From contig NZ_VAUW01000017.1 in NCBI RefSeq assembly GCF_005771495.1, forward strand, positions 1 through 64,000: a DNA stretch of 64,000 nucleotides, given 5' to 3'. This document shows positions 26,355 through 33,667 of this stretch, piece by piece (the first letter of the stretch is position 1; each line of letters opens with the position of its first letter). The stretch comes from Maribacter sp. ACAM166 (GTDB lineage: Bacteria; Bacteroidota; Bacteroidia; Flavobacteriales; Flavobacteriaceae). The notes under the pieces were generated by a model. That model had not been told where the DNA came from. It was given only the letters and a program-made list of their open reading frames with translations, and made no database searches. A program made the translations under genes and the position numbers.

Positions 26355-26647
26355 TTTTTGAAATTGTAAAGATGTTTCCGTATTTCGTTGGCCAACTGGA
26401 TCACTTCATTAGCTAGTTTCGGATTTCGTTTTCGGTACATATTGCCGATTCGCTTAAAGTTGATTTGATACTGAACCAGTAACTTATACACATCAATTTG
26501 TTCATCGGAAAACCGTTCGACAATTCTAATATCAAAAGCGGCACGGCGACAATATTCACTTATGGAAAGTCCGCTCTTTTTGGCTTTGATTTTGAGCAGC
26601 TTCTTCTCATAAATAGAACACCGAAATTGTACAAACTCCTTTTTCAC
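26351..26647 (-). CDS. MobC-like relaxosome accessory protein
   Basis: A 98-residue protein. The start KEFVQFRCSIYEKKLLKIKAKKSGLSISEYCRRAAFD is a ribbon-helix-helix-like DNA-binding segment found in mobilization accessory proteins of Bacteroidota elements. The rest is helical (QINFKRIGNMYRKRNPKLANEVIQLANEIRKHL), matching the MobC type. It is the first gene of the mobilization operon and overlaps the relaxase gene by 4 bases. It likely binds oriT and helps the relaxase. The oriT should lie just upstream (26648-26775), where a strong hairpin is found. Confidence 0.78.
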   Translation of the reverse strand: MKKEFVQFRCSIYEKKLLKIKAKKSGLSISEYCRRAAFDIRIVERFSDEQIDVYKLLVQYQINFKRIGNMYRKRNPKLANEVIQLANEIRKHLYNFKK

Positions 26648-26740
26648 TTTAGTTATTTTAATTGTAGTATTATCTGTTAATTCCTTTATCGGAAACTCGG
26701 TTACTAGTTCCTATTCTTTTGCGACCAACGGGAGAAAAAG

Positions 26741-26770
26741 CAAGATTTGTCATGACAATGACACATCTTG
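26741..26770 (-). terminator. Hairpin downstream of the primase gene: terminator, or part of oriT
   Basis: CAAGAT-T-TGTCAT and ATGACA-C-ATCTTG form 13-base arms with one mismatch around a 4-base loop. On the minus strand the hairpin follows the primase stop by 5 bases and is followed by CTTTTT, as a rho-independent terminator would be. It also sits in the gap ahead of the MobC-like gene, the usual place of oriT. Both readings remain open. Confidence 0.6.
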
Positions 26771-26775
26771 AATTC

Positions 26776-27654
26776 TTACTCAGATGGGTTTTCATCGCTA
26801 TATTTGGTTTTATCTTTTCTTGCGATATACATCTCATTTATATCTTTGAAATCTTTATATAAATAGGATTTGTCTTTGCAGTATTTATGATTTTGCATTA
26901 ACCAATTGGTAGCATCTTTGCCTGCTGTATCATTATCCAGATACAGTTCAACGTCCTTGAAAAATTCTATAAACGGCATAGCTTTTTTAATAAAGGATAG
27001 GGAGTTTAGAATGAGGAAAGACTTGTTATCATGACAAAAATTTGTGACCGTTAAAAAATCAAACATTCCTTCCGTCACTACCAATTGACTACATCCGTTG
27101 GACAGAAATGTACTATCCTTTGGGGATGATGAACTCTTAAAATATTGATTACGAAGTTCCCAACCACCGGAATCGTTCTGCAGTCCAATACCGAAATAAT
27201 GGTTCCCTTTACAGGAATAATGAACTTCCTTGCAATACTTTTTAGCGGTTTCCAGTTTTACGTTCCGTTCGTTCAGATACGTCTTAAGACCATAATGCCA
27301 AATGGAATTAACACTTTTGACAATCAAGCTAGTATTCTCGGGAGGCACAAAATGTTGCGGGTGAAAAGAAAAAGAGGACGGTATATCCGACAGGAAGTGT
27401 AGTGCATCAAGAATGCGGCAGTCGTAAAACCGGACGACCAAATCTAGTACATTTCCTCCAAAGCCTGCCCCGTGGTCGAACCATAGATTTTTGACTTTCG
27501 ACACCTTAAAAGAGGCATGGGTTTCCGGCCGGAACGGACTTCGAAACCAAGCTTCTTTAGTGTTTTCCTTACATGGAAAATGTCCTGCTTTAGCCATTGT
27601 TTTAACGATACAAACTGCACGGACTCTTTTCCAGTCAATTTTTTCCCGATTCAT
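26776..27654 (-). CDS. Primase-like protein: degenerate CHC2 domain plus Toprim domain
   Basis: A 292-residue protein. Residues 15-90 follow the CHC2-type layout of Bacteroidota mobile-element primases (EAWFRSPFRPETHASFKVSKVKNLWFDHGAGFGGNVLDLV), but the zinc-ligand cysteine and histidine set is not present. A Toprim domain follows, with VVTEGMFDFLT (catalytic glutamate, about residue 195) and LYLDNDTAGKDA (acidic pair, about 240). It probably primes replication of the element. Its ATG overlaps the stop of the excisionase-like gene by 4 bases, forming a two-gene operon. Confidence 0.8.
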   Translation of the reverse strand: MNREKIDWKRVRAVCIVKTMAKAGHFPCKENTKEAWFRSPFRPETHASFKVSKVKNLWFDHGAGFGGNVLDLVVRFYDCRILDALHFLSDIPSSFSFHPQHFVPPENTSLIVKSVNSIWHYGLKTYLNERNVKLETAKKYCKEVHYSCKGNHYFGIGLQNDSGGWELRNQYFKSSSSPKDSTFLSNGCSQLVVTEGMFDFLTVTNFCHDNKSFLILNSLSFIKKAMPFIEFFKDVELYLDNDTAGKDATNWLMQNHKYCKDKSYLYKDFKDINEMYIARKDKTKYSDENPSE

Positions 27655-27938
27655 CTATGCCTGTTTTTAAAGGTGTAGTTCAGCGCTTCGGTCTCGATTT
27701 CCGACCTTGACTTTCTTTCATTCTGTAAAAGCCATGTATTGAGTTTGACCTTTTCAAAGAACAGCATTTTGCCGTTGGGTTTTGAGTGCGGGATATTTCC
27801 TGAGGCCGTCAGTTTGTATAGATAGCTTCTCGATATTCCGGTATAGTCACTGGTTTCCTCAAAGGTGAGTACTTCCTTATTGGCTATTAAAAGCCGTTCT
27901 AAACGATCAAGTCGTTCTAGGATTAAAAAATTGTCCAT
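27651..27938 (-). CDS. Excisionase-like helix-turn-helix protein
   Basis: A 95-residue protein. An N-terminal helical stretch (LERLDRLERLLIANKEVL) precedes a winged helix-turn-helix (LTFEETSDYTGISRSYLYKLTASGNIPHSKPNGKMLFFEKVKLNTWLL, about residues 24-72) of the HTH_17/excisionase type. Such proteins bend DNA at attachment sites or regulate mobile-element operons. It is first in an operon with the primase gene. An 18-bp perfect palindrome lies 27 bp upstream, and the iteron-like region a little further away. Confidence 0.8.
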   Translation of the reverse strand: MDNFLILERLDRLERLLIANKEVLTFEETSDYTGISRSYLYKLTASGNIPHSKPNGKMLFFEKVKLNTWLLQNERKSRSEIETEALNYTFKNRHR

Positions 27939-27964
27939 TTGTTTCTTTTTAGGGTTTCGAAATG

Positions 27965-27982
27965 AACAAAAGCGCTTTTGTT
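27965..27982. promoter_or_regulatory. 18-bp perfect palindrome upstream of the excisionase-primase operon
   Basis: AACAAAAGCGCTTTTGTT is a perfect palindrome 27 bp before the ATG at 27938. Its size and place fit an operator for a dimeric regulator, perhaps the excisionase-like protein itself. Confidence 0.55.
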
Positions 27983-28051
27983 TTCTTTTGAAGAATTCTT
28001 AAGATAAAGGTAAAGTAAAGGAAGGGTGGAAGCTTAGTTTTTCAGTTTTAT

Positions 28052-28201
28052 TTATCCACAATAATCTGATATACAATTACTTATATTAAATGAATTTAAA
28101 TGAATTCAAATGTGATGTGCTAATTTTGATTTGGTTTCAAATGGCTTTAAATGGGATCACTTGATTTTTGTCAAATATGAAAGAATTTTGAGTTATCAAC
28201 A
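28052..28201. other. Candidate replication origin: DnaA boxes and iteron-like repeats
   Basis: The 660-bp gap 27939-28599 has no gene. It holds TTATCCACA (28052-28060), a perfect match to the strong DnaA box, and TTATCAACA (28193-28201), one mismatch away. Between them are five copies of a short repeat, TTYAAATG or ATTAAATG, starting at 28085, 28095, 28105, 28136 and 28146, i.e. mostly 10 bp (one helical turn) apart. The region is strongly AT-rich and lies next to the primase operon. This layout is that of an iteron origin; arm-type integrase or excisionase sites are the alternative. The rest of the gap (28205-28599) shows nothing clear. Confidence 0.55.
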
Positions 28202-28599
28202 ATTTCAAATCGTTAATTACGAAAATGTTAGTTAAAAAAAGGTCAATTTTAATGTTTTTAAGAGCAGTCCAGTACATAAAAATTGCTTGAATCAACTTTT
28301 CACTCTGATAATGAATAAGATACTATAGATTTTTCCTTTTACCGAACTTTAGGAGTTCACTTGCCAATAATATGAACACGTCCCGTAACCAACTAATTTA
28401 GTTTTTTTCTATATTCCTTTATCTTCATTTCTCTAAACTTAAGTTATGGTTGTTTTCAATTTAAACATCAAGTTAATTCATAGATATATCGGTTCAAAAG
28501 TGACACCATATCGTACCTCTCAAAATAAGTAATAAGATTTTAGTTTAAAGTCTCCGTTATCATTACGTTTAAAGCTAAAATTAATTTAGTATATTCTCC

Positions 28600-29793
28600 A
28601 TGATAATTATTTTGAAATGCTTAAACGGAATGATAAAAACTTGTGTAGAAAATTCTGGTTTAATACGTCTGAGTCTATTTCTCTGTATTATGCAATTAGG
28701 TTGCATAGACCCCGTCGCCCCCGAATTTCAATTTGAAGACGATTTGACTATAATCGAAGGTCAAGCAAGTTCAACCGTTGGCTCTTCGTTTATCAATATT
28801 CAGAGGACCAGTAATGAATTCGGCATATACAGAAACATATTTCAAGAAGGGGCCATAGTCACTTTTGACAATCTCGACTCGGGGGAATCGGTGACTTTGC
28901 GAGAACAAATAGATACTTATGTTACGCCAGACGACTTTGCTGTCGCCACTGGTGAAACTTGGGAACTGAACGTCACTTTAACCGACGGTAGCACCTACAA
29001 GTCCTTGCCGGAAACGGTAATCGCCCCAGTACCCTTTGACGATATATCCGCTACATTTGAAAAAGAGCTCTTTTTCAGGGAGGATTCAGGAAAATTCGTG
29101 CCAGGGCACAGCATAGCAGTAAGTTTCAATGAACCTGTAGCAGACAAAAATTACTACCTCTGGCGATTTCGTTCTTTTGAGAAACTAATTTTATGTAAGG
29201 TTTGTGATAATTCCATTTTTAGAAATGGGGATTGTGAAAGGAATCCGCCACCACCAGCGGTTCTTCCTGTGGGCGTTCCTCGCAGAGCGCCATATTATAC
29301 GTACGGTTGCGAAACACCGTGCTGGACCATTCGCTATAATGAGTCTATTGAAATTCTAGACGATAAATTTACGAACGGCACATTCGTCGAGGAGTATCCT
29401 GCGGCAAATATCCCATTATACACGAATGAAAATATTGTCGTTTCGTTAGAACAAATATCTCTGTCTTTTGATGCCTACCAGTACTACCGTAGATTACAGG
29501 ATATTATCGATAATAACGGAAATTTCGATGCGCCACCACCTGCCGCTGTAATAGGAAACGTATTCAATGTAAATGACGATAAAGAGATGGTGTTGGGCCG
29601 ATTCACGGCGGCTTCCAATACTGTCAAGTCAATTTTTATTGAACGGACGGATATATTGGATGACGAAGTTGACCCGCCACCGATATTTAGTTTTGAAACC
29701 GATCCTCCTATTGGAAATCCAATCAGTTTTGCCCCCTGTATAGAAAGTCGATTTAGAACCGGTACTGAACCTGAAGGATGGATTGGAAATTGA
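28600..29793 (+). CDS. DUF4249 family outer-membrane-associated lipoprotein (cargo)
   Basis: A 397-residue protein. The signal sequence ends in a lipobox-like IMQLGC with the acylated cysteine at residue 35 (or 25 if the ATG at 28630 is used, which gives a more usual signal length). The body has the DUF4249 features: IIEGQASS near the start of the mature protein, alternating beta-strand pattern, and cysteine pairs CKVCDNSIFRNGDC and YGCETPCW. DUF4249 proteins are regularly encoded beside a TonB-dependent receptor, as here (31 bp gap). The transported substrate is unknown. It is cargo of the mobilizable element and richer in G+C than the mobilization genes. Confidence 0.82.
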   Translation: MIIILKCLNGMIKTCVENSGLIRLSLFLCIMQLGCIDPVAPEFQFEDDLTIIEGQASSTVGSSFINIQRTSNEFGIYRNIFQEGAIVTFDNLDSGESVTLREQIDTYVTPDDFAVATGETWELNVTLTDGSTYKSLPETVIAPVPFDDISATFEKELFFREDSGKFVPGHSIAVSFNEPVADKNYYLWRFRSFEKLILCKVCDNSIFRNGDCERNPPPPAVLPVGVPRRAPYYTYGCETPCWTIRYNESIEILDDKFTNGTFVEEYPAANIPLYTNENIVVSLEQISLSFDAYQYYRRLQDIIDNNGNFDAPPPAAVIGNVFNVNDDKEMVLGRFTAASNTVKSIFIERTDILDDEVDPPPIFSFETDPPIGNPISFAPCIESRFRTGTEPEGWIGN

Positions 29794-29824
29794 AAGGATA
29801 ATCGATTACATAAATAGTTTATAA

Positions 29825-32227
29825 ATGAATAGAAACTTCCGTAATATAGCAATATTGATTCTGTTTTACGGATATGTCTGCCAATCCCAAAGCTATGATC
29901 TTTCTCTTGAAACAACAGCGATGGGCAGACCATTGGCCAATACCCAGATTGCTATAGACCCATGTTCCTGTGGCGGACTTACCGACAATGAAGGCCTGTT
30001 TGCAATTTCCCTGCCAGCCAACAACTATAGCGTTACCATTACCTATATCGGTTTTGCAACCGAAGTTCGGGAAATTGAACTTAACAGTAATATATTTTTA
30101 GAAATTGAGCTCAAAGAGCAACAAGAAATGCTTTCAGAGGTCATCGTTAAGGCCAAGACACAGAACGAAAACCTTACCGTACCGCAAATGGGTGTTGTAA
30201 GGCTAACATCCAAAGAGCTAAAAAAGATTCCTTCGGCAGTAGGCGAATTTGATGTGCTTAGAGCAATGACCCTCCTCCCTGGGGTGAACAATGCCGGAGA
30301 AATCAGTAATGGTCTTACCGTACGTGGAGGTTCCCTAGATCAGAATCTCATTCTTTATGACTATGCCCCTGTTTTTAATCCCACCCATCTGTTCGGACTT
30401 TTTTCCGTGTTCACTCCCGATGTCATCTCATCATCCGATCTCTACAGAGCCAACATTCCATCCCGGTACGGGGGAAGGGCGACCTCCGTGTTAGATGTCA
30501 AGGTCAAGAATCCCTACGTGGATAAGTTGAAGCTTAGCGGAGGTATTGGATTGGTTTCCAGTCGATTAAATATCGAAACACCTGTTATTAAGGATAAATT
30601 AATGCTGCTGGCCGGAGTAAGGGCCGGCGTGACCGATTTTTTATTACCCATCTTTTCAGAGCGTTTAAACAATACCAAGGCCAAGTTCTATGATAGCACC
30701 GTGAAGCTACTTTACCTTCCTACAGAGAATGATCAAGTGACTTTTACCGGATTCTTTTCCAAAGACTTTTACCAGTTGGATTTGGTGACACCTGTACAGA
30801 ACATAAATGCCGAGAGCAACCAATACGATTTCATGACCCTTAACGGAACCCTTAACTGGTCCCATAGTTTTGAGAATAATTCTAATTTAAGGACTATAGT
30901 GGTAGCTAGTGACTACAGTCCCAAAATTATATTTCCTGAGCGTGATAGCGATAACGAGGTCGAGTATAGCTCAAAAATCAACTATCTAAGTCTCATTTCG
31001 GAATTTTCAAAGAAACAGAGTCCTAATATGGAGTATTATCTTGGAGGGCAGGTCAACCGTTACAATATTGGCCCGGGTGCGCTTGACCCTGGATCAGCGG
31101 AAAACGTACTCCCGATTTCCTTGGAAAATGAAATTAGCTATGAATTCGCCGGCTATGGTAATGCCAATTGGACACCGATTAAAGCACTTTCCATTTCCGC
31201 GGGACTTCGTTTTAACCATTTTGTTCTTGTAGGGCCCTATACACAAAATACGTTCGACAATTTCAGTGGGGAGTTGTTGGGTACCACGCAATTTGAAAAA
31301 GGCGCGGGAGTAAAAACCTACAATGGTCTGGAACCACGACTGGGACTGAACTTGGAACTGGACGAAACTACATCGTTGAAGGCAAGCTACGCCAGACTGA
31401 ACCAATACTTACAGAATATTTATAACAATACCACGCCCGTACCCACTTCTCGATGGAAGACCTCCGACCCTACAGTACTGCCACAGGTAAGTGATAGCTA
31501 TGGCTTTGGAATATATAAGAATTTAAACAACAATGCAATACAACTTGGTCTAGAAGGATATTATAGAGAGGTGGATAATATTTTGACCTATAAGCCCGGG
31601 GCGGACTTCTTTTTGAGTGAAACCATAAACCGGGATCTGGTCCAAGGTGAAGGACAAGCATACGGTGCCGAATTCAGTTTAAGAAAACCTGAGGGTACTA
31701 TCAATGGCTGGATGAACTACACATGGTCTAGAAGTCGTTTACGCTCCCAAATAGAGAAGCCCGGGGATAGAATCAATAACAATGAATGGTATGCCTCTGA
31801 TTTTGACAGGACACATGTGTTCAACGCTACGATGAATATAGAGTCCAATCCTTACAATACCCTAAGCTTTAATTTTACCGCTCAGACCGGTAGACCTTAT
31901 ACCGCTCCCAATGGCGTTGTGGAAATCGAAGGTATAGATACACCGCTTTTTTTGGAGAGGAACAACGCGAGGTTACCTACATATCATCGACTTGATTTTT
32001 CATGGAATATCAGGGGTGTTAAAAGTGAAAGCAAAAGATGGTCCGGTGATTGGACCTTTACCGTTTATAATCTATATGCAAGAAGAAACCCTTACAGTAT
32101 TTACTATACACAAAGGAACGGTGGGGAGAACGGTGAAATTTTTGGGGACAGTCCTCTTGGTGCTTTCGAGCTTTCCATACTGAACAGCCCTCTTGTCTCA
32201 TTGACCTATAACTTTGTTTTTGATTGA
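29825..32227 (+). CDS. TonB-dependent receptor with N-terminal carboxypeptidase-like regulatory domain (cargo)
   Basis: An 800-residue outer-membrane receptor. A signal peptide (1-21, ending CQSQS) is followed by a CarboxypepD_reg-like domain (about 25-100, GRPLANTQIAIDPCSCGGLTDNEGLF), a plug domain (about 115-225; VLRAMTLLPGVNNAGEISNGLTVRGGSLDQNLILYD) and a 22-strand-type barrel to the C terminus (LVSLTYNFVF). It is shorter than SusC proteins and is partnered by DUF4249, not SusD. The Cys-Ser-Cys in the regulatory domain is unusual. Substrate cannot be told. Transcription ends at the strong bidirectional terminator at 32276-32314. Confidence 0.88.
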   Translation: MNRNFRNIAILILFYGYVCQSQSYDLSLETTAMGRPLANTQIAIDPCSCGGLTDNEGLFAISLPANNYSVTITYIGFATEVREIELNSNIFLEIELKEQQEMLSEVIVKAKTQNENLTVPQMGVVRLTSKELKKIPSAVGEFDVLRAMTLLPGVNNAGEISNGLTVRGGSLDQNLILYDYAPVFNPTHLFGLFSVFTPDVISSSDLYRANIPSRYGGRATSVLDVKVKNPYVDKLKLSGGIGLVSSRLNIETPVIKDKLMLLAGVRAGVTDFLLPIFSERLNNTKAKFYDSTVKLLYLPTENDQVTFTGFFSKDFYQLDLVTPVQNINAESNQYDFMTLNGTLNWSHSFENNSNLRTIVVASDYSPKIIFPERDSDNEVEYSSKINYLSLISEFSKKQSPNMEYYLGGQVNRYNIGPGALDPGSAENVLPISLENEISYEFAGYGNANWTPIKALSISAGLRFNHFVLVGPYTQNTFDNFSGELLGTTQFEKGAGVKTYNGLEPRLGLNLELDETTSLKASYARLNQYLQNIYNNTTPVPTSRWKTSDPTVLPQVSDSYGFGIYKNLNNNAIQLGLEGYYREVDNILTYKPGADFFLSETINRDLVQGEGQAYGAEFSLRKPEGTINGWMNYTWSRSRLRSQIEKPGDRINNNEWYASDFDRTHVFNATMNIESNPYNTLSFNFTAQTGRPYTAPNGVVEIEGIDTPLFLERNNARLPTYHRLDFSWNIRGVKSESKRWSGDWTFTVYNLYARRNPYSIYYTQRNGGENGEIFGDSPLGAFELSILNSPLVSLTYNFVFD

Positions 32228-32275
32228 ACTAACTGATCATATTGATCAAAGGATACTTTCTTCTTAAAAGAATTA

Positions 32276-32314
32276 GGCTGTAGTTTAATATCAACGCAAT
32301 ATTAAACTACAGCC
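32276..32314. terminator. Bidirectional terminator between receptor and integrase genes
   Basis: Perfect 16-bp arms (GGCTGTAGTTTAATAT at 32276-32291; complement at 32299-32314) with a 7-base loop. It separates the convergent receptor and integrase genes, 48 bp from one stop and 17 bp from the other. Confidence 0.85.
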
Positions 32315-32331
32315 AACATTTTAAAACGGCT

Positions 32332-33468
32332 TTAGCTAATATCCAGATTCAACTCAGGAATCAGATTAGCCGCTTCCTTCATTTTTTCATCAATGATTTT
32401 GGTGTAAATTTCTGTAGTTCGGATTTCTTTGTGCCCTAAACGTTTAGACACGGTATAGATATCTGCACCATTTTCGAGCAGGAGTACTGCATTTGTATGG
32501 CGTGCACTATGGAAAGTGATATGCTTGGTAATGCCTGCTTTCATGCACCACCTTAGAATTTCGGTGTTGTAAACCGCACCATATTTCAAGCCTTTGAAAA
32601 CCCGATCACTTTCGTTGGCTCGTTCTCCCAGTAGTTTTCTTGATTGCTCTGAAACATAAAGGTATTCGAGTCCGTCGGTCTTCTTTTGTCTAAATATAAT
32701 TCGCGTACCCGTATCTTCGTCGCGGACTTCTGACCATTTCATTTTATCAATATCGCTCCATCGTAAGCCTGTAAGGCAACTAAAAATAAAAGCACTCTTT
32801 AATATAGGGTACTTACATTCGGCTTGTGTCATAGCCTGTAATTCCGAATAAGTTAAGTATTCTCTAGTGGATTCACCCTGTTCAAAACCCTTAACCGATC
32901 GCAACACATTTTCTTCCAAATAATTTTCGGTATAAGCTTCCCGTAAGGCTGCTTTGAATTTATTAAAATAAGAGTATTTAGAATTTTGTGATAGGGGAGT
33001 ACCACTCTTGGTTTTAGCCTTGGTATTTAAATAGCGCTTGAACCCTTTTACAAATTCTGTATTAATATCCTTTAGCTGCTTCTGGGGCGGACAATATCTC
33101 TCGATGTGTTTTTGAGCGGCATCCCAATTCCCATAGTTGGCTTTCGTCTCAAAACGATCTTCCTTAAGCTGTGTATAATAATCCATAAAGGTTACTTGTC
33201 CTTTTTTATCATTCTTTAATTTGAATTTCCCCTGATAGAATTCAGCTTTACGAATGGAAAGAATCTTTTCGGCAAGTTCATAGATTTCTTTATTATTTCT
33301 CTTTTCATCGGCAGTATTAGGATTTTCTAGCGGGTAAAGCTTTAAATACTCGAAATCACGATCGTATTTATTTACACCGTTTTTATCAATATAATGGCCT
33401 TTGTAAAATTCAATAAAGAGACTGAATTTTCCGTTTTTAATCTTTTTGGTTCTTAGACTTATTTTCAT
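32332..33468 (-). CDS. Tyrosine recombinase / integrase of the mobilizable element
   Basis: A 378-residue site-specific recombinase of the Bacteroidota type. It has an N-terminal arm-binding region, a SAM-like core-binding domain (about 95-200, TFMDYYTQLKEDRF) and a catalytic domain. The active residues are all visible: R236 (TGLRWSD), K262/K263 (RQKKTDG), H320 and R323 (HSARH), H346 (LGHKEI) and nucleophile Y355 (TTEIYTKI). It lies 184 bp from the right attachment site, the normal place for an integrase using the 3' end of a gene as target. It catalyses integration and, with the excisionase-like protein, excision. Confidence 0.93.
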   Translation of the reverse strand: MKISLRTKKIKNGKFSLFIEFYKGHYIDKNGVNKYDRDFEYLKLYPLENPNTADEKRNNKEIYELAEKILSIRKAEFYQGKFKLKNDKKGQVTFMDYYTQLKEDRFETKANYGNWDAAQKHIERYCPPQKQLKDINTEFVKGFKRYLNTKAKTKSGTPLSQNSKYSYFNKFKAALREAYTENYLEENVLRSVKGFEQGESTREYLTYSELQAMTQAECKYPILKSAFIFSCLTGLRWSDIDKMKWSEVRDEDTGTRIIFRQKKTDGLEYLYVSEQSRKLLGERANESDRVFKGLKYGAVYNTEILRWCMKAGITKHITFHSARHTNAVLLLENGADIYTVSKRLGHKEIRTTEIYTKIIDEKMKEAANLIPELNLDIS

Positions 33469-33608
33469 GGTCGAGGTGAAATTATTTCATCTTGACTACT
33501 AAAAATTACGCCGAGATGAAAATTAGATGAAATAAATATATGAAAATAGGAGATTAAGAGAAAGAGAGAATAAAAATACTTTTTAACAACTTATTGATTT
33601 ACAGGTAT

Positions 33609-33638
33609 ATGAAACCAAATAGAACCATATGAAACCAT
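33609..33638. repeat. Three 10-bp-phased repeats beside the right attachment site
   Basis: ATGAAACCAA, ATAGAACCAT and ATGAAACCAT begin at 33609, 33619 and 33629, exactly 10 bp apart, 14 bp from the 16-bp att core. They fit arm-type binding sites for the integrase. Confidence 0.6.
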
Positions 33639-33651
33639 ATTAAATACTTAT

Positions 33652-33667
33652 TTATTTGCCGATACAG
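33652..33667. other. Right attachment site (attR) overlapping the mnmE stop codon
   Basis: TTATTTGCCGATACAG. Read on the minus strand it encodes the end of MnmE (Cys-Ile-Gly-Lys-stop), so insertion restores the gene exactly. The identical copy is at 24060-24075. Confidence 0.9.

Larger units (their letters stand above)
24060..33667. mobile_element. Integrated mobilizable element inserted in the 3' end of mnmE
   Basis: The segment is bounded by perfect 16-bp direct repeats, TTATTTGCCGATACAG, at 24060-24075 and 33652-33667. Within it are, left to right, higA and higB, a small membrane protein, relaxase, MobC-like protein, primase-like protein, excisionase-like protein, a putative origin region, a DUF4249/TonB-receptor cargo pair and a tyrosine integrase next to the right end. 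There are no conjugation-pore genes, so it is mobilizable rather than self-transmissible. One unit length is about 9.6 kb. Cargo genes are visibly richer in G+C than the flanking chromosome. Confidence 0.9.

Noticed and set aside
24060-33667. Integrative conjugative element (self-transmissible)
   Set aside because: No coupling protein, VirB4-like ATPase or other Tra gene is present between the attachment sites, so it is called mobilizable only.
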